From positions 1 to 32,192 of the forward strand of contig JAUWNY010000005.1 of NCBI GenBank assembly GCA_030612405.1: 32,192 bases of DNA. The letters run 5' to 3'. The DNA is from Candidatus Methanophagales archaeon. GTDB taxonomy: Archaea; Halobacteriota; Syntropharchaeia; Alkanophagales; Methanospirareceae. The notes below the pieces were generated by a model that worked only from the letters and a program-made list of their open reading frames with translations, was not told the origin of the DNA and searched no databases. The position numbers and the translations under genes were made by a program. This document shows positions 8,759 through 18,591 of the stretch, piece by piece (the stretch's first letter is position 1; each line of letters begins with the position of its first letter).

Positions 8759-9715
8759 TTACTCCCCTACGAAAGGCCCGTATTTATTCCTCGCCCACTT
8801 CTCTAACGTCCTGGCTAGTATTACAAGTACTATTGCAATAACTACCCCTATTCCAATGCCCCATGTTGCTGCTACCGCTGGATTAGCCAACCCTTCGATT
8901 GATAATCCACCAAGTAACATTCCTATCACTGTTCTCCAGTTCTCGAACAACACGATGAGCCCGAACGCCAAACCCGTTGCAGGACCGCCGAATTTCGCGC
9001 AAAAAGATGCTACGTCCTTTGACGTCCTTACACCGCAATCGCCGTATCGGCAGATTTGCCCGTGGTAAACTACTCGCCTACCCTCACCAAAAGGTTTATC
9101 CTGAAACGCCCTCTCTGTTCCATAGTGTATGTCACCCGTAGACGATCCGATTGCACCCACTGTTAGCCCCCAGATGAGGCACAGTAAAGGAAGAGGGAAC
9201 GGATTGCTTGCCCCTGTAACACCAGAAAGAATCCCCAAGTTGCACTGTATGTACGCAATAGCCGTAATGCATATCACTGCCATGAAGTTATGGGTTGCTA
9301 TCGGCAACAGATGCCCGTAGAAGACATCGAGATAAATAGGCTGCTCAAATCGTTTATGCGCTGCCTCTCTTCCCACATGGCATGTAGATGACCGAACCAT
9401 GTGCACGAGCGACCCCACTGCTGCACCCACAGGTATTGCTAATATCGCTGCTTTTGGCCCAACGGATTCAAACTGCAGTAATATCAACATTGCTATAGTC
9501 CCTGAGATAGTGCAAGAAAGCGCATAAGACAACCCTTCTCCCGAAATCGCTTTGTTGAAGTACCTGTGTATGTACCCCATCTCTGGCGCTAACTGAATCT
9601 GCGAATTTGGATTGCTCTGTGACCCTATGTCTGACTCCAGGTCCTCGAACATACACGCAATGAATGCCAAGAACGCTATCACCAACATCCATGCAAACAA
9701 ACTTATTACTGGCAT
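8759..9715 (-). CDS. mtrE: tetrahydromethanopterin S-methyltransferase subunit E
   Basis: EDLESDIGSQSNPNSQIQLAPEMGYIHRYFNKAISGE...; first gene of the mtr operon. Confidence 0.96.
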   Translation of the reverse strand: MPVISLFAWMLVIAFLAFIACMFEDLESDIGSQSNPNSQIQLAPEMGYIHRYFNKAISGEGLSYALSCTISGTIAMLILLQFESVGPKAAILAIPVGAAVGSLVHMVRSSTCHVGREAAHKRFEQPIYLDVFYGHLLPIATHNFMAVICITAIAYIQCNLGILSGVTGASNPFPLPLLCLIWGLTVGAIGSSTGDIHYGTERAFQDKPFGEGRRVVYHGQICRYGDCGVRTSKDVASFCAKFGGPATGLAFGLIVLFENWRTVIGMLLGGLSIEGLANPAVAATWGIGIGVVIAIVLVILARTLEKWARNKYGPFVGE

Positions 9716-9793
9716 GAGGAGAAGTTGGTAAATAACTCTTTATAAAGTTTTCTATTTTTTCGTGCGGGGAACATTATAAGCAGAAAGGGGAAA

Positions 9794-9808
9794 CATAAAT
9801 AACTTTCG
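9794..9808 (-). promoter_or_regulatory. Candidate BRE/TATA promoter for the mtr operon
   Basis: Minus strand CGAAAGTTATTTATG upstream of mtrE; same motif upstream of two other minus-strand operons (24444-24459, 19686-19702). Confidence 0.6.
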
Positions 9809-9826
9809 TTTTGGGTGTGAGTTATA

Positions 9827-9838
9827 ACCCGAACGGGT
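9827..9838. promoter_or_regulatory. Palindromic operator candidate ACCCG-AA-CGGGT
   Basis: Inverted repeat in the divergent mtrE/mmp14 intergenic region. Confidence 0.35.
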
Positions 9839-9938
9839 AACAAAACGCCGAACAGGGAGATATGCCGTTTTCTGCAAAAACAGACAAAATATTTATTTCA
9901 ATGGCATTATTATAACATACGCACTTTAGATAGTTGAA

Positions 9939-11396
9939 TTGGTAAAGAAGGAAAGAAGAACAATGGGCATATTTGGGAAAAAGCATCATCCACGAATACT
10001 TAAAACCGAGAAGATTAGTTATGCAGATTTGTTTTTTATCCTGCGTCTTTCAAGAGGAGACCTCACGTTAAGACCCATTTTTATTGCCGCAAGTGTTGAA
10101 CTTGGAAACAGCACTACCAAATCTATATTGACCGCTACGAATTTGAAAACCGGAAAGACATATATCCTTGACAAGGCAGTTAAGATGACAAGAGAGGCTC
10201 GTTCTGACCGTGATTCGTTCTGCCATACGTTAAGTTTGGTGGACCTTTCTGAAGAATCCATTGCGGATTTGGTAAAAAGGACGCTGCAGGACTGCGCGAA
10301 ATCCGCGGGGATAACTCCCCCTGATTTGCATTTCGTCGTTCGCTCCACGGGTGTAACGGCATGTTTCTCAAAGATTGAGGAGGTGGAGGGCGTAATAAAG
10401 GCGTTAGCAAAAGGATGTATGCTTGCCGGCGTGCCCCCAAGGAAGATGATTTCGCCCATGACAGTAGAAAATATCGCACCAGAGCTGAGGAAGTATTCAA
10501 GAATGGAAAAGACATATTTCGACGGTGCTGTGACCGGGAACATCCCCCCGGCAGGTGAGTCCATAGTAGGGAACGAGATGGAAGGGGAGCTTGTAACTGC
10601 CGGGCTTAAGGAAGCAGCTAAATGGCTTGACGTTGATTACCGTAACCCTGCTCTATCCCTTGATTTTGGCACCACACTCGCAGGTCGAATAACGGATGAT
10701 GGGTTGCCTTATGCACGTGTCATTGGTAGCTTTTGCGGTTTAGCCGGTGCAATACCCGATGCAGTAGTATCAAAAGTTGTGAAGGTTGATTTCCCTTCCG
10801 TACTCGATCTACAAAGGAAGAAGGGAAAGGTAAAGAAGGAGATAGTGAAAGAATATACAGAGAATATTTTCGGGCATGTACAGATAGAAAAGATAAAAAG
10901 TGGCACCCGGGTGGGCGGTGTCCCCGTGAACGTAGAAGCAGCGGAGAGAAGCGATGTTGTGTTAATCGGAGTGGATGCTGGACATAACCTCTCTGATCTT
11001 CCTAAAATAGCTGATATCGGTGCAGAACTCGTAAGAGAGGAAGGAGAACAGTATATTATGCCAGTAATAGACGAGTTATCGGGGTGTATGGTGGAGGGAG
11101 CGGTAGGAATAGCAAAAGAGGAAGGTTTATATTTACCCGATACAAAAATAGGAATAACAGGTAGAGCAGGGATAACGGGAAGAAAGCCTGAGATAATACT
11201 GGAAAACCTGAGCGGATTATTTGGAAAGAAAATGGATGCAGAAGTGATATTTACGGATGACGCACTGGCGCGGGGTGCTGCGGTTCTTGGCAGGTGTATG
11301 CACCAGTTTGGAACGCCTGAGAATCCGCTAGGCGGAGCTCAGGGTCATGGCTGTGTATATGGCAAGCGGGTAAAGAGGCAGAAAGGAGGGTTTTGA
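9939..11396 (+). CDS. methanogenesis marker protein 14 (start may be ATG 9963)
   Basis: ASVELGNSTTKSILTATNLKTGKTY...SVGN...GGAQGHGCVYGKRVKRQ; long ASKHA-like protein matching the mmp14 family; followed by mmp17 and mmp7. Confidence 0.88.
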   Translation: MVKKERRTMGIFGKKHHPRILKTEKISYADLFFILRLSRGDLTLRPIFIAASVELGNSTTKSILTATNLKTGKTYILDKAVKMTREARSDRDSFCHTLSLVDLSEESIADLVKRTLQDCAKSAGITPPDLHFVVRSTGVTACFSKIEEVEGVIKALAKGCMLAGVPPRKMISPMTVENIAPELRKYSRMEKTYFDGAVTGNIPPAGESIVGNEMEGELVTAGLKEAAKWLDVDYRNPALSLDFGTTLAGRITDDGLPYARVIGSFCGLAGAIPDAVVSKVVKVDFPSVLDLQRKKGKVKKEIVKEYTENIFGHVQIEKIKSGTRVGGVPVNVEAAERSDVVLIGVDAGHNLSDLPKIADIGAELVREEGEQYIMPVIDELSGCMVEGAVGIAKEEGLYLPDTKIGITGRAGITGRKPEIILENLSGLFGKKMDAEVIFTDDALARGAAVLGRCMHQFGTPENPLGGAQGHGCVYGKRVKRQKGGF

Positions 11397-11403
11397 GGTT
11401 GAG

Positions 11404-11976
11404 ATGGAGATAAAAGTAGAAGGAGGCGATGAATATGCAAACGCAAGTTATACGAACGTTTGCAATGATGTGTTCAGGGATGTAGGGCTACGGAGTAACA
11501 TAGACAGGGTATATATGTATTGCAACGCTGCGGAACATGTTTTTATTATTTCTATTAAAATCGGCAGAGTGCCAAGCCCTGTGAAGGTATGGGATGTGAC
11601 GTTGCGTGAAGGGAATAAGTTAAGGATTACAAAGGAGGAATATGCGCCCAAACTGCTTGCCCTATTGTGGGACCGATACGACGAGCGAGTGCAGCAGGAG
11701 AGCAGATTGATAATAAAGTTTGAACTGGATGAGGAGGAAGTAGCGAAACTTAACGAGTTGGTCGTCTACGACCCGAAGGAAGATTTGACCGTTAGGATGT
11801 TAGATGGAATAGACAGGATATTACCCGAGGGTGCACGCGTGCGGTATCCAATCCCTTCTGCACAGGGGCAGGGGATAACCATTATCGCTTCAGAGAATCC
11901 TATATCGGATGAATGGAAGGTAAAAGCGAAGGAGCTGGTAGGTGGGATAGCTTCGAGTGGGGAGGTGCATAATTGA
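11404..11976 (+). CDS. methanogenesis marker protein 17
   Basis: 190 aa, size and position match mmp17, lying between mmp14 and mmp7. Confidence 0.85.
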   Translation: MEIKVEGGDEYANASYTNVCNDVFRDVGLRSNIDRVYMYCNAAEHVFIISIKIGRVPSPVKVWDVTLREGNKLRITKEEYAPKLLALLWDRYDERVQQESRLIIKFELDEEEVAKLNELVVYDPKEDLTVRMLDGIDRILPEGARVRYPIPSAQGQGITIIASENPISDEWKVKAKELVGGIASSGEVHN

Positions 11977-11979
11977 ACT

Positions 11980-12879
11980 ATGTATAAAATAATGATGTTT
12001 TCGGGTGGTGTATACAAATTCAACGAATTAATAGAGACAGTCGAGGATATTGGCGGTTTTATATTGCAGTCAATGGTGATGCAGACAGAGACGATGCTGC
12101 ACCTGGCGTTCCCGGCGGAGGAGGAGCCACGTATCAAAGCCAAAGCGAAGGAATTAGGTGGTAAACTAAAAGATTTGCCGCTGGGTGGAGCAGAGATAAT
12201 GGTGGTCGTTCCTTCGCTGGGTAAACATCACGCTGTTTATCCTATGTGTGACATAGCGGAGTTTTTACGCAGAAATGGTGCGATTACGGATATGATGGGG
12301 TTGGCGAGAGGCGTGGGGAAGAGGATAGCACAGATGACCGTAGAGGAAAAGGCGATAATAAATGAATGCGATGCCGCAGTATTTGTGTTCGGGAATTTTA
12401 AGGAGTGTATCAAGAAGAAGGTAAAGCTATGCGAAATGATAGACGTGCCGTACATCATCGTTGGAGGACCGTCGGCGTCGGACGTTGACATACCACATTA
12501 TGTCGGTGGAGTGGGAAGAAGGACAAGCAGGATGAATCGAAAGGAAGATATAGAAAAATTAAGTGAGATGGCAACGGCGTTGGCGGACGTACTGGAAGAG
12601 AAAAGGATAGAACTGGAAGAAGACCCCTTAGCTGCTTCTCCTTTGTTCATTAAAGAGATGATAGAGATGATTCTACCACCAAAAGTTACAGAGGAATTCC
12701 CTATTGTGATTCACATGGATGGTTTGCGGGTGAAAGTAGATGCAGAGGACGAAGAAAGGATAAGAGACATAGAAATAGGAAAAAGAAAGCTTTCTGAGAT
12801 TTGCGAGATAAAAAAATCGTTATACGAGGGGTATCTGCTGGAAATATTACCAGAAGCAGTGGCAGGGGAGATATTCTAA
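11980..12879 (+). CDS. methanogenesis marker protein 7
   Basis: MYKIMMFSGGVYKFNELIETVEDIGGFILQS...CDAAVFVFGNFKECIKKK...VPYIIVGGPS: mmp7-family features. Confidence 0.88.
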   Translation: MYKIMMFSGGVYKFNELIETVEDIGGFILQSMVMQTETMLHLAFPAEEEPRIKAKAKELGGKLKDLPLGGAEIMVVVPSLGKHHAVYPMCDIAEFLRRNGAITDMMGLARGVGKRIAQMTVEEKAIINECDAAVFVFGNFKECIKKKVKLCEMIDVPYIIVGGPSASDVDIPHYVGGVGRRTSRMNRKEDIEKLSEMATALADVLEEKRIELEEDPLAASPLFIKEMIEMILPPKVTEEFPIVIHMDGLRVKVDAEDEERIRDIEIGKRKLSEICEIKKSLYEGYLLEILPEAVAGEIF

Positions 12880-12893
12880 ATTAAATTCTTACG

Positions 12894-12930
12894 ATGGACA
12901 CACACCCCACCATTTCCACTGGAAGGTGTC
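12894..12930 (-). repeat. Dispersed repeat R3, copy A
   Basis: Reverse complement gacaccttccagtggaaatggtggggtgtgtgtcc resembles 27667-27700 (shared AAATGGTGGGGTGT). Confidence 0.5.
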
Positions 12931-12978
12931 TTTTTCACCACTCGGGCTGATGAAATCGACAAAAGAAAATAAATTATA

Positions 12979-13060
12979 GACACGGATTAACACAGATAGA
13001 CGATAATTAAATAAGTCCGCGTAAATCCGTGTAAATCTGTGTCCTAAATAGAAGGAAGTT
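12979..13060 (+). repeat. Dispersed repeat R1, copy B, with an inverted partial copy on its left
   Basis: cacggattaacacagat ... atccgtgtaaatctgtgtcctaaatagaaggaagtt; second half matches 1-52 and 21107-21153. Confidence 0.75.
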
Positions 13061-13064
13061 TTAA

Positions 13065-13670
13065 TCAACATACTTCAAAATTCCACCATAAAACGCTTTT
13101 CGAGAAAGTTCCTTTTCTTAATTCTGATTGCTCAATTAGTTCCTTTGCTTCATCTAAAGTAAAAGCTGATTTTATCTCGTTTTCAAAAATTCCAAGCCAG
13201 GAACGCCGAAGGTCTTTTATAAAAAGGTAACCGTCAGGTTTAAGTACCCGCTCTATCTCATTTAACATAATAATGGGTTTACTAACCCCATGAACCATGT
13301 TAGTACTAAACACTACGTCAAATGTATTCTCTTCAAAGTACAATTTTTGGACATCGCCCTTTTTAAATTTTAATCGCCCTTCAATATCAGTATCAAATAC
13401 GCGGGAATTCGCATATTCTAAGAGTGGCTCTGACAAATCAATTCCAATTATTTCGCACTCCGGGATTTCTTTTGCCAGAACGGCATCCATACCCCCAAAA
13501 CCGCAACCCGCATCAAGAATTTTTCCTTTTTCAAAACCAATGGAAGCTAACTTTTTTGCGTAGTCATACCCCAGCTTTTCAATTATCTTCTTATGTTTCT
13601 TTATGTAGCGTTTAGCAAAATTCTTGTCGTTAAAGTCTTTTTTATGCTTTTTCATAATTTTTCGCCTCAC
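13065..13670 (-). CDS. class I SAM-dependent methyltransferase
   Basis: GKILDAGCGFGGMDAVLAKE motif I, IIGIDLS, FDVVFSTNMVHGV, ERVLKPDGYLFIKD. Confidence 0.85.
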   Translation of the reverse strand: MRRKIMKKHKKDFNDKNFAKRYIKKHKKIIEKLGYDYAKKLASIGFEKGKILDAGCGFGGMDAVLAKEIPECEIIGIDLSEPLLEYANSRVFDTDIEGRLKFKKGDVQKLYFEENTFDVVFSTNMVHGVSKPIIMLNEIERVLKPDGYLFIKDLRRSWLGIFENEIKSAFTLDEAKELIEQSELRKGTFSKSVLWWNFEVC

Positions 13671-13799
13671 TTATTTTTCTTTCCTTTTTCAAAAATCTCT
13701 GCCCACAAGTATTAACACTCCAAGGACAGCTTTTTTAATTGTTTCTTTCATTTTTTTTTAGTTCCATAAAGTTAATGGATTATGTGAAATTTGATTTTA

Positions 13800-14168
13800 T
13801 CACTTTTCAATTTCGGCCACATAACTGTAGAAGTCGAGTGTCCCTATATCATTTTCGTGGGCTATCTCGTTTATCCCCCATTCTGCATGATCAACCAACT
13901 TTTTCACTCTATCTTCCGGCTTTAAGTCGGGATATATACCAAGCATTATAGCAGCAAAAATTCCATCTGGGTCTAGGCTATTTACATTCTGGAACGTATC
14001 TCTTTTTCCGACTTCCTTTGTTCTCCCCTTTGCTATTCCAAGAGATGCACCTAGCCACCAGACATCTCGTTGTTCCTTAAATAACCCTTGAGTGACCAAT
14101 TGTTTCATTTGTGTTTTAGCATTGTCACTTGCAGGGATTGTTATGACTTTTCCAAAAGCTTCATTCAT
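13800..14168 (-). CDS. hypothetical small protein, last gene of the defence-like cassette
   Basis: ATG overlaps the stop of the DndD-like gene (TAATG); MNEAFGKVITIPASDNAKTQMKQLVTQGLFKEQRDVWWLGASLGIAKG... Confidence 0.65.
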   Translation of the reverse strand: MNEAFGKVITIPASDNAKTQMKQLVTQGLFKEQRDVWWLGASLGIAKGRTKEVGKRDTFQNVNSLDPDGIFAAIMLGIYPDLKPEDRVKKLVDHAEWGINEIAHENDIGTLDFYSYVAEIEK

Positions 14169-16182
14169 TATACTACCTCCCCGGCGATAGTAGGAAGTAT
14201 AATACTCCCCTCTTCTTCACCCTTATACATTACGGTTAAATCTGTTTTTATATTTCCACTTAAGTGTACTTCATCTCCTTCCCTAAATTCCCTATCAGTA
14301 ACCAGCAACACCAATTGCTTGGACATATTAGGGAGGTACTTAAGCACACGTTCTCCGTGCTTAACATCCAACCTCCCAAATGGAGTATCCATAAAAATTG
14401 GCGCTTCAACTTGGGCACATTTGTTCAGGCCCCCTACCAAAGACAATGCGACGAGCTGTTCTTCTCCTGAAGAACGCCATTCGCTCCGATTAAGAACCGT
14501 ATTTTGTTTTGTTATTATACTTAATCCATATTGGTCATTTATTTCCAGTCGATCAAAATCCTCTTTAGAACGGATCTGCTTAAATATCTCCGTTGCTGTG
14601 TTTTCTACTCTAGCTTTTTGCTCTTCTCTAAAACTAGACACGGACTTTTCGAATATGTTCCGAACTTTTTCTATAAACTCTATTTTTTTATTTAATTTTT
14701 GTAATTGATCTTTTGGAATCGAGGTTATTTGTCGATCTAATTCGTTTTTATTTTGGAGTAGTCTCAACTTCTCTTTCTCTTTTTCTTCTATTATCCCTTT
14801 TAATCTCCCAGATTCAAATTCACTCCGCCTTATTTTCATCTCCAGTTTTTTAGGCTCCTCAGCATCTACACTTCCAAGTTTAGATTGTACCTGTTCTAAT
14901 TCGGATCGTAATCGCTGAATATCATATTCAATATCAATAATTTGCTTATCTTTTTCTTTTAAATCCTTTGGAGGTATTAAAGAATTAGTCATGTTTTCTA
15001 ATGCGTTTTTACTAATCTCGAAAGACAGGTCAGGTTCTGGAATCTGAGTGAGGTGTTCAATTCTGATTTTTGTCTCTTCTAAGTCTCGTTCAAATTCGGC
15101 CAATTTTTTTGGATCCAATATAGTACCGCAATAACTGCATTTACTTTTTAATATTCCTTCCTTAAGAATCCTAGCCCGTTCTATCGCTTGTTGTTTTTGA
15201 TTATACTTCTCGAGTGATTGATTAGATTTTATTTCTAATTGTTGGATTAAGTTAGCTGCAATTGGAGCTAACACATTTTTGTACAACTCTTTGACGAGAG
15301 CACTTCTCTCATCCGTTTTTCTGCCTTTTTTATCTTCCCGATTTTTGATTTCCCCTTCTATACTTATTCTCTGATTGGCAAGATCTTGGACTTCTTTCAT
15401 ATCTGCCAATTCTCTTTTATCCGCAACAATCTCCGCATCCAGCTTACTTTTTTGGGATGCTATTTCAGCTTTTGATCTTTCAAGCTCTTCTAAATCTCCC
15501 TCAAGTATCTGCTGGAGTTCAGCTAATTCTTCCAAATCAGCACCACCGAGTTGTCTCAGAATTTTACCTCTTTCTTTTTCGAACTTCTTTTTAACAGAGT
15601 CTAAATCACTGCGGGCTGTTTTAAAATAAGGGAGACCGAGAACACACTCAATCGATTCTTTTAGCAAAGCCATAGCCCCCCTGCTATCTTCTTCTAGAAG
15701 TTCTTCGTAATCACGGAGCATTTCACCATCAAAAAAGTAGAATCGACTTATAGATGAAGGTAATATTCTCTGTATTTCGTGTTCTGGGTCAGGAACAATC
15801 CTTCCATTCCTATAAACCTCTATTACCTTTCCTTCCTCATAAATTGGTTATGATCATTATGCCTATTTGCCTGAGTACTCCTTACTATAATCCAATCCTC
15901 TCCTTCATGGATAAAACTGATTTGGACAGTATATTTGTACATATCCTTTTTCTTGGCTGTATGATTCAGTAATGAAGTTAATCTGATTTTCTCGCCTTTC
16001 CTATCACGGACCTCACCATAGAGAGCCCATAATATTGCTCGCTGAATAGATGTTTTCCCTTGTCCAGTACCCCCTCTAATGAGATGAATGCCTATTCCAT
16101 CATTCCAAAATGAGAGTTCATGGTTTCCATAAAAAGGACCAAAATTAAGCATTTCGATTTTTTTTATTATAATGCTAATCAC
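14168..16182 (-). pseudogene. DndD/Rad50-like SMC-family ATPase, split by a single-nucleotide frameshift near 15838-15848
   Basis: N-terminal ORF 15823-16182 has IKKIEMLNFGPFYGNHELSF and Walker A GGTGQGKTS; the next frame continues EEGKVIEVYRNGRIVPDPEHEIQRILPSSISRFYFFDGEMLRDYEELLEED into ORF 14168-15721, with zinc hook CSYCG, coiled coils and SSGEEQLVALSLVGGLNKCAQVEAPIFMDTPFGRLD signature/Walker B. Confidence 0.85.
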
Positions 16183-16360
16183 CTCCTCTCTGCTTTATTA
16201 ACTCCATGATCTGGTCTTGGCATCTCCCTCTATCAGAATCCAAAGGGTTCCTCATAACTAAAGCTAATATTTGTTCTAATAATTTTTCATCAACTTGTTC
16301 ATCCATCCCTTCATTCACCTTCTTCAACACCGAAACCATTTCCTCAAATTCCATAGTCAA
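16175..16360 (-). CDS. small hypothetical protein (61 aa) within the cassette
   Basis: Overlaps neighbours at both ends (helicase stop TGA at 16357; DndD-like start at 16182), consistent with translational coupling. Confidence 0.55.
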   Translation of the reverse strand: MTMEFEEMVSVLKKVNEGMDEQVDEKLLEQILALVMRNPLDSDRGRCQDQIMELIKQRGGD

Positions 16361-18588
16361 TCCTCCAATATCTCTTCCGATAGAGCTATTTCATTATCTG
16401 TAATGAGATCAGCACCGTATATATTCCCTATTTTCCATAGTTCATGAGTAATTTCAGCATTATTGGCATTTTTTGCAAAGTTCCAAGCACGAGACAACTC
16501 ACTTTTTATTACAGGCATTAAGACATCCTCATCTGTTTTTTTTGGCAATACTAATGCATCAACTATAGTAGCTATTCTTTTGCCTTTAGCTTTTCTAAGT
16601 ACCCGCCCTCTCCTTTGAATGTATTGCCTAGGATTAGTAGATGATGCAAGAATCAAAGCACCATCAACTATAGGGATATCAATCCCCTCGTCAAGACAAC
16701 GAATACTTACAATAACACTCGGATGTCGCTCAAAATATTGGATAGTCCTTTCTTTCTCCGCCTCTCTCATTTTAGAATGGTAGATGAGCACTGGCAGATT
16801 ATCATGTTTTTCACGTATTGCTTCTGCTACAGAGTTCATTTGTTCTTCATCTTCACAATAGATTAGCCATCTACTTTCTGGTTGATATCGTTCTGAGATA
16901 GTTTTGCATGCACATTCGACTTTACCTTGTGCCTTCTTTAAAATTCTGGCTCTCTTAATATATAATAGTTCTAATTTTTCAACTTCTTTTGAAGCTCCTT
17001 TAGAATCCAATACAGAAGGATTATTAGCTATGTATTTTTTTATTTCCGCAGTATTTTTGTCCCATTGTTCTAGCTCTTCCTCGTTAAGATTTACAATTTC
17101 ATAATAATAATCGTACCTAGTCAAAAATTTCCCCAATATGGGTATCTCCTCGTCATCTTCCTCTGACAATTTGACCTTTCCTCCAATAGGTAAGTTATAA
17201 ACGGGTACATCTCCGAATGTAGATTGTATCACTAAATTTCCTTCATTATCGAATAATCTCTCTGGTGTGGCTGACAGTCCAAGACGTTCTTTAAAGGATA
17301 TTCTATCTAGAACTTTCCTGAATACTGGGCTACCTATTCTATGAGCTTCATCAACAATCAAGATTGGATTTTTTGCTTGGCTTAAAAACTCTATAAAATC
17401 CCCTGAGGAACCCGTGGCCATTGTAGATATTATAATCCTTGGTTTAGCGATATCCGACACAAATATCCTTTTCATGGCATACACTTTCCAATTATGTCCT
17501 CCCCCAGCTATAAGAATTGGCACTTCGGGGAAAAACTTTAATACAATATCATACCATTGCTGTAATAAGATTTTTGATGGAACAAATATAACAACAAGAC
17601 GTCCCTGCTTAATTAAATCTAAAACGGCAAACAAAGCAGTATAAGTCTTTCCCGTTCCCGTTGCCATTGAAAGCATCCCAACACAATTATTTTTTTCCCA
17701 CGCTTCAATTGCTTGGATTTGGTAGTAGAAAGGGGATAACTTCCGCCCATCAATTTCTACTTCATAGCGGGGACGTAATTTCTCTTCAGTTTGAATATGA
17801 GTGGGGTTTCTAGCCCTAGCTCCTGCTCTACAATCCTCAAGCGTTAAGTGAGATTGAAATTTCGCTAACTCTTCTCGCTCTATTTCATTAATAGGGCGAA
17901 CCTTTGTGTGTATTGTCCCGCCAGTAATGAGTTTTTTAAAATATCTAGCTTTTGTTTCTGCCTTATGTGCCTCAAAATCATTTCCCCAACTTCGATATAC
18001 ATCAAACTCCTCATCGTTTCCCCAATCCTCAATAGATCCAACAGCTCTCCGAGTTTCATTTCCAGAGCCCGAGAAGGCTATATAATTTCCAACTGAATCA
18101 TAAAACACACCCATCTTTCTATGATATATACCGCCAGGTCTGGTTGCGATATAAAGTTCCATTGAACCTTTTTCAATAAGAAGTCGTAGCATATTTAGGC
18201 AATCATACTCTTTTGGATCTTTTGACATGTCCCTTAATACATACAACAAAGTAATTTCTTGTTCCTGCTCTGACCTTTTTCCCCTTAATTCATACCCCTC
18301 TCTCGCAGCTTCTTCATCATGTTCTGGAATATCTGGTGAGCATACTAACAGAATCTTTCCGCCATGTTTGGCAAAATTTAGTAAATCTTCACCAAGTTCT
18401 CTATAGATATTTGCCCTAAAATAACCAACCGCTCTTTCATACCTTGCAGAAAGAGCTAAGCAAGGAGAATAAAAATCGGGAATTATCATATTATCTTCAG
18501 TGTTGTATTCTGGCTTAGGCTCAAATTTACTAAGATTTAATTCTGAATTCGTTAGTCCTTTATTATTTTTTTCACTCATATATCCCAA
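16357..18588 (-). CDS. PLD-family nuclease domain fused to SF2 DEAD/DEAH-type helicase, resembling Dnd-associated restriction helicases
   Basis: PLD-like HKxG motif GGIYHRKMGVFYDSVGNYIAFSGSGNETRRA; helicase Walker A SMATGTGKTYTA, DEAH (IVDEAHRIGS), SATPERLF, and QYIQRRGRVLRKAKGK motif VI. Confidence 0.9.
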   Translation of the reverse strand: MGYMSEKNNKGLTNSELNLSKFEPKPEYNTEDNMIIPDFYSPCLALSARYERAVGYFRANIYRELGEDLLNFAKHGGKILLVCSPDIPEHDEEAAREGYELRGKRSEQEQEITLLYVLRDMSKDPKEYDCLNMLRLLIEKGSMELYIATRPGGIYHRKMGVFYDSVGNYIAFSGSGNETRRAVGSIEDWGNDEEFDVYRSWGNDFEAHKAETKARYFKKLITGGTIHTKVRPINEIEREELAKFQSHLTLEDCRAGARARNPTHIQTEEKLRPRYEVEIDGRKLSPFYYQIQAIEAWEKNNCVGMLSMATGTGKTYTALFAVLDLIKQGRLVVIFVPSKILLQQWYDIVLKFFPEVPILIAGGGHNWKVYAMKRIFVSDIAKPRIIISTMATGSSGDFIEFLSQAKNPILIVDEAHRIGSPVFRKVLDRISFKERLGLSATPERLFDNEGNLVIQSTFGDVPVYNLPIGGKVKLSEEDDEEIPILGKFLTRYDYYYEIVNLNEEELEQWDKNTAEIKKYIANNPSVLDSKGASKEVEKLELLYIKRARILKKAQGKVECACKTISERYQPESRWLIYCEDEEQMNSVAEAIREKHDNLPVLIYHSKMREAEKERTIQYFERHPSVIVSIRCLDEGIDIPIVDGALILASSTNPRQYIQRRGRVLRKAKGKRIATIVDALVLPKKTDEDVLMPVIKSELSRAWNFAKNANNAEITHELWKIGNIYGADLITDNEIALSEEILED

Positions 18589-18591
18589 CTC

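Noticed and set aside
14088-14708. 206 aa plus-strand ORF over the DndD-like gene
   Set aside because: Antisense to the ATPase signature/Walker B region; shadow ORF.
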